From a virus: a stretch of DNA of 43,332 nucleotides. Location of the stretch: positions 1 to 43,332 of the IMG/VR virus record IMGVR_UViG_3300027969_000170; one strand, 5' to 3'. How positions within the stretch are numbered: the stretch's first letter is position 1; every line of letters starts with the position of its first letter. The notes below the pieces were generated by a model. It saw only the letters and a list, made by a program, of their open reading frames with translations. It made no database searches and was not told the origin of the DNA. The position numbers and the translations under genes were made by a program. Positions 24,751-34,893 of the stretch are shown one piece after another.

Positions 24751-24992
24751 ATAATTTCTTCTTTTAGAGATTCTAACAAATAATCAGCATTGATTTTTTC
24801 TGTTCCATATACTAATCTCAGAGTATTAATAAAAGTTTGTTCATCTTGTCTTACGACCATTAAATTTTCTTGTAAAAAAGTCATTTCTTTTTTTAAATCT
24901 TCAATTCTTTTATGTATAGAATCTATTTGTCCATAAATTCTATTATACGTAAATACAAAATCCCTAGCTTTCTTTTTTTCTTCTGATGTCAT
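24747..24992 (-). CDS. Small coiled-coil protein (81 aa)
   Basis: Unrecognised. Predominantly one coiled coil (about 20-60), with IDSIHKRIEDLKKEMTFLQEN heptads, flanked by short helices; the C terminus is acidic (ADYLLESLKEEII). No signal peptide or membrane segment. It overlaps the downstream membrane-protein gene by 4 bases, forming a chain of three translationally coupled small genes between two large structural genes. It could be a chaperone or regulator for the membrane pair, or a small tail component. Confidence 0.65.
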   Translation of the reverse strand: MTSEEKKKARDFVFTYNRIYGQIDSIHKRIEDLKKEMTFLQENLMVVRQDEQTFINTLRLVYGTEKINADYLLESLKEEII

Positions 24993-25010
24993 TTTTTTAT
25001 TATTTAAAGT

Positions 25011-27671
25011 TTATAAAATTGAGACTCCACCTACAATGTCTTGAGAACTCCAATTAAGGGTAATTGAAATATTTCTGCCTTCATCGCCAAACCCAAAAGA
25101 GTTACTAGTCGCGGTTGGTGGAAAATAGGGGATACCTATAGGTGCAAGCCCTTGGACATTCCAAGTTTCTTCTGTTGTAGCATTTATTTGATCTCTTAAC
25201 TCATTAATTACGTCATACGCAGTATCTCCAGCTTGTACTGTATAACTAACAACTATAACCAGTGGTGATGTCCATGGATTATAAAAATAAAATATATTGC
25301 CTACTGATATATTTTCCCCTACTGAAAATGTTTGTATTTTATAGTCAGGATAATTTACAACATTAGCTACTTCCACTATTGTAGGTATAACTCCAAATCG
25401 ACCTTCCCATATATAGCTTTTACCAGAAACCCAAGGCGATGGAGCATCCCATGATATAGAATTACCCGAACCTGCTGTAGAAATTGCACTTGTTCCTATT
25501 GGTCCACTTGTAGTAGCTCCACTTATCTCCCAAGTTAAACCTTGGAAATATGTAGAAGTACCTACTGTATTATTTGTTAATACTGCTCTATAATATGCAG
25601 ATTCATTAAGATTTCCACTCGTAGATAAACTAGTACCTGGTAAATTTCTAGCTAACGTTGAAACTACATTCCATGTCATTAGATCAGAGGAATTTGATAC
25701 TATGAGTGTATTTGGAGAAGCCGGTGCTTGTGATTGAGAAATAACGGAATAGCCTATACCTGTGCTAGTACCACTAGTTCCACTTGTCGCACCTGAACAT
25801 GGATTTCCATTTGTTTCTCCAGTAATTAAATAGTTAGCACTAAAATTTAAAATACCATTAGTAGAACCTTGATAATCTATAAAACTTAATCTTCTCATAC
25901 TTTTATAGCCAATTCCGCCAAATCCAGAATTTGCATCATTAACATAAAATGCTAATGCAGATCCACTAGTGCTAGCACAATAGAAAGAAGCTTTTACAGA
26001 ACCTGCTATTGGTATTGTTGCACAGTTACCAGCTATATTATGAGCGCCTGCTGAATAAAAAGGCATACCATATTCAGTATTTATAGAAATTGCAGTACTC
26101 GAATGTTCTAAATCTGGCTGGTATGGAAATCCTGTAACAATAAGCCCAGATTGATAAAAATTAGGAGACGGTGGACATGCTAAAGAACTAGGTATTGTAA
26201 TATTAAAAACAGCATCAATAGTTAACATATTACCAACTCTAGTATATCTTGCTTTTTTAACTGAATATATACTAGTTCCACTAGTTCCAAAAGTTCCACT
26301 TATTGATGTTGGATTAAATACAGAAAGAACTGGATTCCATCCACCTTCTTCATAATGATCTAATGAATTAGGGTCTGTTGAATTTACCCCAGTTGAAGGA
26401 AATGCCAATGCTTGAGTTAATCTACCGCTAGTAGAGAGACCAAATGCTTCTACTGAATTATTTCTTTTAATAGAAATTAATTGTGAAGAAGGAGTGCTTC
26501 CTTTAACGTCTAAAGAAATATTACTAGTACCAGGCGTGTTAATAGCAAAACTGCGACTTACTGTAGTTACTATAGATCTGCCTGAAAGTATTGAAATATC
26601 ATAATTACTACCAGAATTTCTTATGTAAATAGAAGAATCGTTTAAAATAGGTGTAGTCGTTGGATCACTATTACCTAATACGATAATAGCATCGCCATAA
26701 GAACCGGTTACACCTTTTTTAAGTGTAAGAGCAGCACCTGCGTACCCAGTTAATGTTGATTGTTTAGCATGAATTGTAATGTTACCAACACTATTATTTG
26801 ATCCAAAAATTCCAGTATTGTATCCTGTTACAGGATTATATGTTTCTATTAAAATATTACGACCACCTCCTATATAGGTTTTAGAATCTGGTGAATCTAG
26901 AGAAATACCATTAGGATAATTACTAAAAATAGAAGAATTTGTTATTTTTTTCTGTCCTACTATTGAAATTCCATCAGCTACGTCTAACGTAACATAGCTC
27001 ATGTCATTAACAATATTTGTATTATAACTTGTTGTTCCATCACCTTGAGCTCTAGACAGAATTATATTTTTACCAATTCCTAATTCTTTAGGCGCATGTA
27101 CAAATAGCGATGCATTATTTGTGTTAATATTAGATGCATATATATCTGAAATATAATCTACTGGAGTTCCTCCTATATTTTGATCTGCAGCTGCACCAAA
27201 AGGTGCGCCACCTATTAATAAAGCCTGTTCATTACTATTTCCAGCAGATGACGTTGAATAATCAAAAGAAGGTCTTAAAAATCTAAATGTATATAGTGGT
27301 AATGATGAACTTATGTTAACTGAAGATCCATCTAATTGATCCCACACAGTGCCAGTTCCTACTAAACTAATACCAGTAGAAATCCAACTAGTTCCATTAT
27401 ATTCATAAACTAAACCTGATGTATTTAAAAATAAATCCCCTGTATTTAAATTTGAAACTGGGTAACTAGAACCTTGAAACCATTTTGTTCCTCTTATACC
27501 TTGCGGGCCGCTTATACCTTGCGGGCCAGTAGGTCCAAATGGGCCTTGCGGGCCAGTAGGTCCAGCTGGACCTCCACCATTCTGTAAGAATTGATCAAAG
27601 TTATAATTAACTTTATCGGCAAACTGAGAAATAGTATCAGATGCAATAATTTCATATAGTGTAATAGCCAT
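25011..27671 (-). CDS. Tail-fibre-like protein with collagen-like repeat (886 aa)
   Basis: The N terminus [29 protein letters not shown] is short and similar in pattern to the 215-aa protein at 42573-43220, so it may be a shared attachment module. Residues 34-61 are nine Gly-X-Y triplets ([19 protein letters not shown]), able to form a collagen triple helix. [10 protein letters not shown] and [10 protein letters not shown] follow. The rest is strand-rich with Ser/Gly/Thr stretches, including [11 protein letters not shown] and [12 protein letters not shown], typical of fibrous phage proteins. Likely a trimeric fibre carrying receptor-binding or decoration domains. The collagen-coding DNA is a local GC-rich island with repeated CCTTGCGGGCC (27508-27560). 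Confidence 0.8.
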   Translation of the reverse strand: MAITLYEIIASDTISQFADKVNYNFDQFLQNGGGPAGPTGPQGPFGPTGPQGISGPQGIRGTKWFQGSSYPVSNLNTGDLFLNTSGLVYEYNGTSWISTGISLVGTGTVWDQLDGSSVNISSSLPLYTFRFLRPSFDYSTSSAGNSNEQALLIGGAPFGAAADQNIGGTPVDYISDIYASNINTNNASLFVHAPKELGIGKNIILSRAQGDGTTSYNTNIVNDMSYVTLDVADGISIVGQKKITNSSIFSNYPNGISLDSPDSKTYIGGGRNILIETYNPVTGYNTGIFGSNNSVGNITIHAKQSTLTGYAGAALTLKKGVTGSYGDAIIVLGNSDPTTTPILNDSSIYIRNSGSNYDISILSGRSIVTTVSRSFAINTPGTSNISLDVKGSTPSSQLISIKRNNSVEAFGLSTSGRLTQALAFPSTGVNSTDPNSLDHYEEGGWNPVLSVFNPTSISGTFGTSGTSIYSVKKARYTRVGNMLTIDAVFNITIPSSLACPPSPNFYQSGLIVTGFPYQPDLEHSSTAISINTEYGMPFYSAGAHNIAGNCATIPIAGSVKASFYCASTSGSALAFYVNDANSGFGGIGYKSMRRLSFIDYQGSTNGILNFSANYLITGETNGNPCSGATSGTSGTSTGIGYSVISQSQAPASPNTLIVSNSSDLMTWNVVSTLARNLPGTSLSTSGNLNESAYYRAVLTNNTVGTSTYFQGLTWEISGATTSGPIGTSAISTAGSGNSISWDAPSPWVSGKSYIWEGRFGVIPTIVEVANVVNYPDYKIQTFSVGENISVGNIFYFYNPWTSPLVIVVSYTVQAGDTAYDVINELRDQINATTEETWNVQGLAPIGIPYFPPTATSNSFGFGDEGRNISITLNWSSQDIVGGVSIL

Positions 27672-27680
27672 GTATAATTA

Positions 27681-30600
27681 TTATTTCTTTGTTAGAATAA
27701 TGCTGACGCCTATTGTTGTCGAATATCCTAATTTTTTTCTATATATTATATCAAAATTCAAATTATTAGTATTTTGATTTTGAATACCAAAATTTTTGTC
27801 AATTATTAAACCTTGTTCAGACTTAATACTATTAGTTTTATCCATCCAACTAAAATCATCTGAGCCACCTGCTATTTCTTTTAAATACATATCTATATTT
27901 TGAATTTTATATAATGGTATTATATTTATCTGTATGTAAGATTTAATAAATTGTTCAATATCAGTATGAGAATAACTAGTAAATGCTGGATTAACGTAAG
28001 TTAAAAATAAATTATATATTTTTTCTATGTAGTATCTTATAAATCTAGACTGTAGATCTAAAGTAATATTTAATGTATTTTCAGAACTATAAAAATAAAC
28101 AAATTCAGTAGAATCAAATGTATCTATTATAATACTTTGAGGTACTTTTAAATATTTAGAACCAAAAAAACTTTTTTTCTCTAGTGATGATAATGTACCA
28201 GGTGATAAAACTTTATTTGTTTTGGTAAAATAAGTTACAAAATAACCTGGGTCCCATGATGAAGAAAAAATATAAAATTTATCATGTTTATCTATTGCAA
28301 CTTCTCCAATCAAAGGATATACGCTATTAAAAGAAGTATCACTAGAAAGTTCCAATACTGCACCAGGGTTTGTAGGACTTACTTTGTGGAAAAAATAGTT
28401 ACGAATTTGACCAAAATTAATATACGAAGAATCAAACTGTGTATTTTTATATCTGCATAAATTAAAAGTTTTTTGCTGATATGAAGTTAATTGTAAATTA
28501 TTATCTATTACATTTTCAATGTATGGATCTTTAAATTTAAATAAATTAGTAAATTTAATATTATAATTTCCAGGTTGTCTATAAATAGGAAGAACACCAG
28601 GTGTTTTTGAAACAGCAAATTCATATCCTACCACATCTTGTAAATTAAATAGAGTAGGTTTGTTTGAATCTACTACATATCTTAAATAGGATGCTTTCAT
28701 ATCTAATGAACCTGTTGATAATTCTAATATAAAATTATTATAAGATAATTGTCCATTTTCATTTACTGTTTCGTAGATAACTTCAGGAGCTCCATTATTT
28801 ATCATATTATAGATATTAGCAAAACTTGCTAAATTCATTCTATTTATTAATTCTTCATAGCCTCCGCCAATTACACTATAATATCCATTTTTAAAATTAA
28901 TAAGGCTTGCACCATTTATAGGAAGATTTGCATCAACTCCATTTATTTTAAATGATAATGCCTTTAATAATCCATCATTTTCAATTTTAATTATTTTTGA
29001 TATTTGATATACATTAGGAAAGACATTAAAAGTAATATCATCAAAAAGACCATTATTGCCTTTAATAATTTCTGTAAGAAATTTAGTACCAACACCTTTT
29101 ATATCATAAGTACCACCAATACTTCCTGTAGATATTAGTGGATTTATCCAACCTGTCATCTTAACTGAAGAATATGAAGCAGGACTATATGAACTAATAG
29201 GAGAAGGATAATAATTGGTAATTACTGATTCAATATTAGGATTAAATGTCGTTAATGTTGAATTGCCAATTTTAAAATTACCAGCTGAAATAATGCTTTG
29301 TAAATTATATAATAGAGTCCTATCAACAATAGAAGTAGAACCAGGTTGCATTTCTGGATAATTAATTTTTAAAAAAATTAATAATGTTATAGTTTTCCAC
29401 TTTTTATTATTAATAACTTTAATCTGGAAATTAGGTTTATCGGATCTTGTTGTTGGAATTAAAATAGCTGCAAACTTATAATCATTAAAGTTAGAATTTT
29501 TTAATGTTTTTATAGAATTTAAATTATAATTTAAAGAAATTCCAGCCTCTACTCGTTCTTTAGCTATTATTCTGACTCCTCTGAAAAATGATTGTGCATA
29601 ATTCTGAGAATTTCCACCTTTCATTCTACTATATCTTATCTGTTTATCAAAATATGCAAAAGATGGAGTATTACTTAAAGTTTGTAAATTGTCTACAATA
29701 AAGAAATTACTAAAATTATCCGTTGTAACATTTTGAAAAAACCCTAGATTATTATTGATATTATCGTCTGGCGTAAAATTAAAATAACTCCAAGAATTCA
29801 TTAATCCATCTTCGGAAAAATAAGTAGGAACTTGTGATAAATAATACCATTCATGTGAAAATGATAAAGGGTCTTGTTTGTTTGAAAGAGGCGATGGTGA
29901 AAAATTATAAATACCAAAAGCTTCAGAAAAATTAAGACGATATGGTTTATTTCTTACATCATTTCCATTATTATATACCCATTTACATACAAAAGGTGTA
30001 ATTCTTGAAAAAAGTGCAAGATTTTTATTAAAATTTTCAAAAAGTCTATCATATTCAGAAAGAATAAATGTTTCTTCTTGATTATTATTTGCTGTATTTT
30101 CTAATACTGGCTGCAATTTAGTAAAGCCTCCATTTTTATAAAAGTTCATAATATTAGGATATGAACTTTGATTAACAGGCACTAATAGAATTTGATTAGA
30201 ACTATTTACAAGTTTTACATTTTGATTATAGTGATCATATTCTTCTGCTAATTCACCTTCCTCACTATATTGACTGCTATAAAAATCAAAATCAAAATCT
30301 TTTAATGGAAATATAGAAAGTCTTCCATATTTAATTTCATAAAGATCATATATTGATAAACCTCCAGATTTACTAGTTTTTATAGAATTTTCATCAAAGC
30401 ATGCAGAAATATATGATGTAATTTTTTTAAATTCTTTAGGAGATCCATTAATATCAAAAACAGGTTCATCTAAATAGAGACCATAATCTATACATTCGCT
30501 TTTTCCATTGCTTTTAACATCGGTATATTTTCCTAGTATTGTAGAATTTAATGAAATATCTACTCTAGCTCTAGATTCTTGGTAATCAGAACCTCCTGTA

Positions 30601-32285
30601 AAATAAAATTTATTAGCAATATTACCAGTGCTTGTAGTAAATTTTTTAGGAAATATTGTTAATTCTGATATTTCTCCTATTGTCGAGTCCAATTCAAAGT
30701 TTAAATTATTGAATCTAGTTCCTCCAAATCTTGAAAAAAAGATAACTTTATCATCTTGAGCTACTGCATTAAAAAAGCGTTCGCCTTGTTTGTAGTAGTT
30801 AAGAGCAGATGCTATTGATAATGCAATATCTTTAGGCTGACCTTGCCCATTAAAAAAATATTGATAACTTTTTCCTAATGAATTAGGTCCAATTTTACTA
30901 TTTACTAATGTAGCGTTACTTTCTAAAGTAAGAGTAAAGTTATTATTATCATAAAAATTAATAGTATATCCTAAAGGTATTTCTCCTGAAATAGTCCAAC
31001 TCACTGAAGATTTAGCTTTTCCTTTTAATAGTTCAGTGTCAAAAAAACCAACAGATGGTGTATAGCCTGAAAAATCTGAAATATTAACATCAGTATCCGA
31101 TAACCTAATTGAATTAGAGTCCCAATCTGAACCTTTTTTAACGGTATGAATAGAACCTTGTTTATCTTTAATAACAAAAATAGATTCTAATTCATCTGCT
31201 ATAGATGGAGATAATTCACCAGTTTTTGTAATTAAACTATCAGGTTGATAATAAAGAACAAGCCCGTTAGGATTGTTCATTGAATAATAGTTTAATTTTT
31301 CTAAAGAGTCAATTGATGGTAATTTTGGTGTTTGAGTTTTTTCATTTGCACTATTCGTGTAAAAACTGTTTCCATCAATTTTAAAAGAGCCTTCTTCTAC
31401 CATATTTGCATAAAGACCGAAATAGCGGTTAATAGAAAAATCGGAAGAAGTAGTATCAGTAAATAAATATTGTAAATTTAAAATATTAGCAACTATTACA
31501 CTATTTCTTTCAAATCCATTTGAAATAAAATATTCTTGTTCTATTATAGATTTATCTTTACTATAAAATTCTTTGTAAAGAATTTCACCTTTATCTACAA
31601 ATCTTCCATCAGCATAAGAAATTCCTCTATATTGAGTCATTTGATCTGATTGAAGATTTAAAAAGAATGGAGATTCAGGAAAAGTTTGTTGATTTTTATA
31701 ATTTCTGATGTATCTGCCTAGATCTGAAGATCCGGTAAGATCAAATGTCTTAATAGCAGTACATGAATTAAGAACATTCTGAGTAAAATTTATAGATGTA
31801 GTAGCTTCAATAATTCCTTCGTCTGCATTATTTTGACCAACCATGTTAAATGCAGCAGGGTTATCTATTCTAAAAATTATAAAATAATTTGGAATATAGT
31901 CTTCAATCCAAAGAGGTGCTAAAATTCCAAGATCTTCAGTGTAAGATTCAGAAGTAATTGCTTCAGTTCCAGAAGCATAAAACATTTCATATTGAGAATC
32001 GTATGTAGAAAGAACAGAAGAATTATCACTATTCTGTTTAATAGAATATGCAATTTCTTTTGGTGTATTTCTAATAGAATAAAAGGAAGCTATATCTTTA
32101 TCATAGGTTGATTTAGGATCGATAGCAACTGCTTTATATACAGAATTAGATAATATTTCATTTGCATCAAAAGATTCTAAGTAAAGTTTACCGGAACTAT
32201 CTACAACTATTTTAATATTTGTAGTAAGTTTTGGATTAGTTCTAATCAATTGAAAAGAAGCATTATCTAATATAGCTTCAGCCAT
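27681..32285 (-). CDS. Very large structural protein, tail/baseplate type (1534 aa)
   Basis: The longest gene in the window. It begins AILDNASFQLIRTNPKLTTNIKIVVDSSGKLYLESFDANEIL, and APLWIEDYIPNYFIIFRIDNPA follows near residue 125. I recall similar starts in large phages of Bacteroidota and other jumbo myoviruses, annotated only as structural. No enzyme motif, signal peptide or membrane helix is visible. It is beta-strand-rich and Asn/Ser-rich throughout. Preceded by a candidate T4-type late promoter (32307-32314) and a terminator, so it may head a late transcript that runs through the fibre and tail genes down to the adhesin. Function in the virion is not known. Confidence 0.75.
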   Translation of the reverse strand: MAEAILDNASFQLIRTNPKLTTNIKIVVDSSGKLYLESFDANEILSNSVYKAVAIDPKSTYDKDIASFYSIRNTPKEIAYSIKQNSDNSSVLSTYDSQYEMFYASGTEAITSESYTEDLGILAPLWIEDYIPNYFIIFRIDNPAAFNMVGQNNADEGIIEATTSINFTQNVLNSCTAIKTFDLTGSSDLGRYIRNYKNQQTFPESPFFLNLQSDQMTQYRGISYADGRFVDKGEILYKEFYSKDKSIIEQEYFISNGFERNSVIVANILNLQYLFTDTTSSDFSINRYFGLYANMVEEGSFKIDGNSFYTNSANEKTQTPKLPSIDSLEKLNYYSMNNPNGLVLYYQPDSLITKTGELSPSIADELESIFVIKDKQGSIHTVKKGSDWDSNSIRLSDTDVNISDFSGYTPSVGFFDTELLKGKAKSSVSWTISGEIPLGYTINFYDNNNFTLTLESNATLVNSKIGPNSLGKSYQYFFNGQGQPKDIALSIASALNYYKQGERFFNAVAQDDKVIFFSRFGGTRFNNLNFELDSTIGEISELTIFPKKFTTSTGNIANKFYFTGGSDYQESRARVDISLNSTILGKYTDVKSNGKSECIDYGLYLDEPVFDINGSPKEFKKITSYISACFDENSIKTSKSGGLSIYDLYEIKYGRLSIFPLKDFDFDFYSSQYSEEGELAEEYDHYNQNVKLVNSSNQILLVPVNQSSYPNIMNFYKNGGFTKLQPVLENTANNNQEETFILSEYDRLFENFNKNLALFSRITPFVCKWVYNNGNDVRNKPYRLNFSEAFGIYNFSPSPLSNKQDPLSFSHEWYYLSQVPTYFSEDGLMNSWSYFNFTPDDNINNNLGFFQNVTTDNFSNFFIVDNLQTLSNTPSFAYFDKQIRYSRMKGGNSQNYAQSFFRGVRIIAKERVEAGISLNYNLNSIKTLKNSNFNDYKFAAILIPTTRSDKPNFQIKVINNKKWKTITLLIFLKINYPEMQPGSTSIVDRTLLYNLQSIISAGNFKIGNSTLTTFNPNIESVITNYYPSPISSYSPASYSSVKMTGWINPLISTGSIGGTYDIKGVGTKFLTEIIKGNNGLFDDITFNVFPNVYQISKIIKIENDGLLKALSFKINGVDANLPINGASLINFKNGYYSVIGGGYEELINRMNLASFANIYNMINNGAPEVIYETVNENGQLSYNNFILELSTGSLDMKASYLRYVVDSNKPTLFNLQDVVGYEFAVSKTPGVLPIYRQPGNYNIKFTNLFKFKDPYIENVIDNNLQLTSYQQKTFNLCRYKNTQFDSSYINFGQIRNYFFHKVSPTNPGAVLELSSDTSFNSVYPLIGEVAIDKHDKFYIFSSSWDPGYFVTYFTKTNKVLSPGTLSSLEKKSFFGSKYLKVPQSIIIDTFDSTEFVYFYSSENTLNITLDLQSRFIRYYIEKIYNLFLTYVNPAFTSYSHTDIEQFIKSYIQINIIPLYKIQNIDMYLKEIAGGSDDFSWMDKTNSIKSEQGLIIDKNFGIQNQNTNNLNFDIIYRKKLGYSTTIGVSIILTKK

Positions 32286-32306
32286 ATATGTTTAATTCAT
32301 TTATTT

Positions 32307-32314
32307 TATTTATA
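32307..32314 (-). promoter_or_regulatory. Candidate T4-type late promoter
   Basis: On the minus strand this reads TATAAATA, an exact match to the T4 late-promoter consensus. It lies 22 bases before the ATG of the 1534-residue structural gene and just downstream of a terminator for the previous gene. That position is right for a late transcript with a short leader. The region is AT-rich, so chance occurrence is possible. Confidence 0.45.
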
Positions 32315-32336
32315 TATTAAAATTTTTAAAAAGAAT

Positions 32337-32367
32337 AACCCATTAGCAATCTAAATACTAATGGGTT
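32337..32367 (-). terminator. Rho-independent terminator after the capsid-targeted gene cassette
   Basis: A 10-bp perfect inverted repeat AACCCATTAG / CTAATGGGTT with an 11-base loop (32347-32357). On the minus strand it is followed by ATTCTTTTT. It sits about 75 bases after the stop of the 227-aa gene and before the candidate late promoter, so it divides the 32.4-36.5 kb cassette from the structural operon. Confidence 0.75.
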
Positions 32368-32443
32368 CCTAATTTTTATGATATTTTTGCGTTAGAGTTG
32401 CCTCCTAAAAATGCATAATTGATACTTTTATGTTGAGACTCTT

Positions 32444-33127
32444 CTACTTTTTAATTTTCATTGATTTAGAGATTTCTATAAGATCCTTTTTCAGGTTACC
32501 GAGCTTGTATCTTCCAGATTCTATCGTATCCCATGTTTTTTTCAAATCAGCTTTGTCCCTTTTGTAATGATCTACGTATTCGTTCCAGTGATAATCTTCT
32601 ATACCTTCCATTTTTTTTACTGCCTTTTCAAAATAAGTTTCGAAATCTTCAGTTGAACAGAGTCTTTCTATTTCCAAAGCATCTTTTATCGTGTGCCATT
32701 TGTAACCTGTCCCGTCATAATAATTAAAGAAATACTCAAAAACTCCTTTATTTTTTCCATCAAGTTCTATACCAGCAGCACCTGCAGCACCATAAACTAG
32801 CATTCTGCCACCGATGTATTGGATCAAAGAACTTAGGTTATAACCATCTTTCTTAACTGGAAAGTCTCTGCCTACATCAGAACCTACCGCCACTTTGCTG
32901 CTTGCCCATGGCTTCCAATGGTCAGAGGGCTTTGAGCTTTCCCATGCACCATCACTAATCTGACCAGAAATTTCGCATTCAAATAAATTTTTCTGCGAAA
33001 GAGTTGCCACTGTGAGTGTACCTACTCCGTTGTAGCCTTCTGCCTCATTAACGAAATCATTAGAAGGATATACGCTTTCATTATTGGCCTCGTTAATAAA
33101 ATCTTCAAATAATTTAATGTGTTTCAT
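32444..33127 (-). CDS. Putative packaged head protein with capsid-targeting N terminus (227 aa)
   Basis: Starts MKHIKLFEDFINE followed by A, the best match in this window to the T4 capsid-targeting sequence. A second similar site, FVNE followed by A, is at 25-28. The rest has no family I recognise: WKPWASSKVAVGSDVGRDFPVKKDGY, then IGGRMLVYGAAGAAGIELDGKN and a helical C terminus (EDYHWNEYVDHYKRDKADLKKTW). Glycine-rich AAGAAG may be a small membrane-active or loop segment. It is more GC-rich than most genes here. It ends the cassette, followed by a terminator. An effector or DNA-associated protein delivered with the genome is possible. Confidence 0.75.
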   Translation of the reverse strand: MKHIKLFEDFINEANNESVYPSNDFVNEAEGYNGVGTLTVATLSQKNLFECEISGQISDGAWESSKPSDHWKPWASSKVAVGSDVGRDFPVKKDGYNLSSLIQYIGGRMLVYGAAGAAGIELDGKNKGVFEYFFNYYDGTGYKWHTIKDALEIERLCSTEDFETYFEKAVKKMEGIEDYHWNEYVDHYKRDKADLKKTWDTIESGRYKLGNLKKDLIEISKSMKIKK

Positions 33128-33148
33128 ATTGTTGTTTTGTTATTTTTA

Positions 33149-33751
33149 TCATATTTTTGGCTTCCCTAACATTATTTTGTTATGTGGATGTCCGGCTAAC
33201 ATTCTACGATACCAAGAATTGCCAGAAGTCGATAAGCCATCTGGATTTTTACCTAGCCATTCTACAGATTTTCCTAAAACTTTTTCAACGTCCTCTTGAG
33301 AATCTACTTGTGGTACATTATACTTATTTATCAAAATTTCTGCAATTTTACCAGAAACTTCTACGTAATAACCTAATTCTTTAAGTTCTTTACCTCTTTG
33401 TTCTAAATATTCACGCTTAGCATCTCTAGTTCCATCATGGCCTACCCCTGTATATTTAATTCCAAATTTTGTTTTTTTACCAAAAATGATAATATCAAAA
33501 TCATTGGAATTATGTATATCTATACCAGCCCAGTAATCCCAGTCAGGATCATTAAAAACATCGTTAGGACTAGTTACTTTACTATGACCTCCAATTTCAG
33601 CATACGCCGTATTAATCAAAGTAAATAATTCGTTAGCTAATTCTGGATGTTTATGATGATCAAACTGAACTGGTTTCCCTCTCTTTGGATTAAAGATTTC
33701 ACCGCTGGTAGATTCAGTTAGCCAACTACTAAAGTTTTTTATAAATTTCAC
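33149..33751 (-). CDS. Putative packaged protein, possibly GNAT-fold, with capsid-targeting N terminus (200 aa)
   Basis: Starts MKFIKNFSSWLTE followed by S, fitting the shared N-terminal peptide with a predicted cut after E13. The body has LFTLINTAYAEIGGHSKV, DYWAGIDIHNSNDFDIIIFGKKTKFGIKYTGVGHDG and LKELGYYVEVSGKIAEILI, then WYRRMLAGHPHNKIMLGKP at the end. The order of helix, strands and GHDG loop is reminiscent of phage proteins annotated as N-acetyltransferase-like. I cannot confirm an acetyl-CoA loop. If it is a GNAT, it could modify host proteins or nucleic acid after injection. Same cassette as the flanking MKxIKLFExF proteins. Confidence 0.75.
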   Translation of the reverse strand: MKFIKNFSSWLTESTSGEIFNPKRGKPVQFDHHKHPELANELFTLINTAYAEIGGHSKVTSPNDVFNDPDWDYWAGIDIHNSNDFDIIIFGKKTKFGIKYTGVGHDGTRDAKREYLEQRGKELKELGYYVEVSGKIAEILINKYNVPQVDSQEDVEKVLGKSVEWLGKNPDGLSTSGNSWYRRMLAGHPHNKIMLGKPKI

Positions 33752-33775
33752 TGTGCTTTTGTTTCATTTGTTTTT

Positions 33776-34291
33776 TTATTGATCATGTATGTTTAAAACA
33801 CTATTTTCACTATTTTCATAATCTACATCAAATCCTTTAGAATCAGCTGCATCTATAAATCTATCAAATTCTCTAGTTGGTAAAGTATAAAATACATCAC
33901 CATTTTCATCAAAATAATCTAGTGCTTTACTAAATTGTTTATGTAATAGGTTATCTAATTTTTCATCATTTATTGAAAATGTGATAAATTTATAAGATTC
34001 ATTAATGCCTTTTTCAACTACACCATCATTACCATCCATAGTATCATGTACTGAGTTTAATTGGTCTACTGCTAATGTAATTTGTGAATACATCCAGGCT
34101 GATAATTCCTCACCATTATGCAATCTTTCTAAAATCATTTTAGCATAATCAGCAATTCTTTCTAAATCGCCCATTGCCATTTTTTTAAGGCCATTAACTA
34201 TTTCTTCGGATGATTTATAATCATTTTCATTTAAATAATCGTTAGGTGCAGTCTCTCTCAAGAACTGTTCAAATAATTTTATTTTTTTCAT
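33776..34291 (-). CDS. Putative packaged head protein with capsid-targeting N terminus (171 aa)
   Basis: Starts MKKIKLFEQFLRE followed by T, with a predicted cut after E13. A compact helical domain follows: MAMGDLERIADYAKMILERL, then HNGEELSAWMYSQITLAVDQ and LNSVHDTMDG. I recall this helical module in other marine phage proteins of unknown function. The C terminus (about 105-171) is an alpha/beta domain with SYKFITFSINDEKLDNLLHK and DVFYTLPTREFDRFIDAADS. No catalytic motif. It is likely delivered or packaged with the others. Confidence 0.75.
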   Translation of the reverse strand: MKKIKLFEQFLRETAPNDYLNENDYKSSEEIVNGLKKMAMGDLERIADYAKMILERLHNGEELSAWMYSQITLAVDQLNSVHDTMDGNDGVVEKGINESYKFITFSINDEKLDNLLHKQFSKALDYFDENGDVFYTLPTREFDRFIDAADSKGFDVDYENSENSVLNIHDQ

Positions 34292-34353
34292 TAATTAGTT
34301 TTTTTTATATATTAAAGATAAGCAGCTTATTTATTTTAATTCAATCACCCCAT

Positions 34354-34815
34354 CTATAATTTCACCATTAAAAGTAGATAATTTAATATTTGATCCCAAT
34401 TTTTAAAACCATCAGTACCAAACTGGATCCATTGTCCTTTAAACTCTGCAGCTCCATTATTAGGTCTATCATCAATAAGATAATCACCCATTAGAAGGTC
34501 TTTTCTGTGAGAAAGTATAAGTCTTTTATGAGCTAATTGGCCTAAATGTTTTTGTACCCATCTGCGTTTAGAACTCCAAGACTCTACGTTTGACCAAGGT
34601 GCAGTACTTAAAAAGAATATATCGTATTTTGTTGATAGTTTTTTGACTGCATCTAAAGATCCATGAATAGGTTCTGGATTTTCAAATAACTCTTTGTCAA
34701 CTGATGTTAATCTCCCTAGATGTTCAACTGCATCAGGTCCATGTCTTTTAATAGCATGTGCTTCGAGGTCTACCATCACTCCATCTAAATCGATGTATAG
34801 TATTTTTTTATTCAT
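34354..34815 (-). CDS. 5'(3')-deoxyribonucleotidase-like HAD phosphatase
   Basis: 153 residues. HAD motifs are complete: motif I D9 and D11 (LYIDLDGVMVDLE), motif II LSTAPW, and motifs III/IV KDLLMGDYLIDDRPNNG. RRWVQKHLG between II and III fits the NT5C family. It dephosphorylates deoxyribonucleoside monophosphates and is common in T4-like phages for nucleotide balance. It is the only member of the 32.4-35.7 kb cassette without the MKxIKLFExF start, so it probably acts in the infected cell. A 78-base AT-rich gap separates it from the kinase gene upstream. Confidence 0.87.
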   Translation of the reverse strand: MNKKILYIDLDGVMVDLEAHAIKRHGPDAVEHLGRLTSVDKELFENPEPIHGSLDAVKKLSTKYDIFFLSTAPWSNVESWSSKRRWVQKHLGQLAHKRLILSHRKDLLMGDYLIDDRPNNGAAEFKGQWIQFGTDGFKNWDQILNYLLLMVKL

Positions 34816-34893
34816 GTGTGTGTTTTTATATAGTAAATATATTAAAAAAAATGGAATAAAAAAAATATTTAGTACTTTTTAAAAAAATAGTTT

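Noticed and set aside
34330-34390. A second frame at the end of the deoxyribonucleotidase gene reads STFNGEIIDGVIELK, suggesting a frameshift or an overlapping small gene.
   Set aside because: The frame is open for only about 22 codons, has no ATG, and the nucleotidase motifs are already complete before this point.
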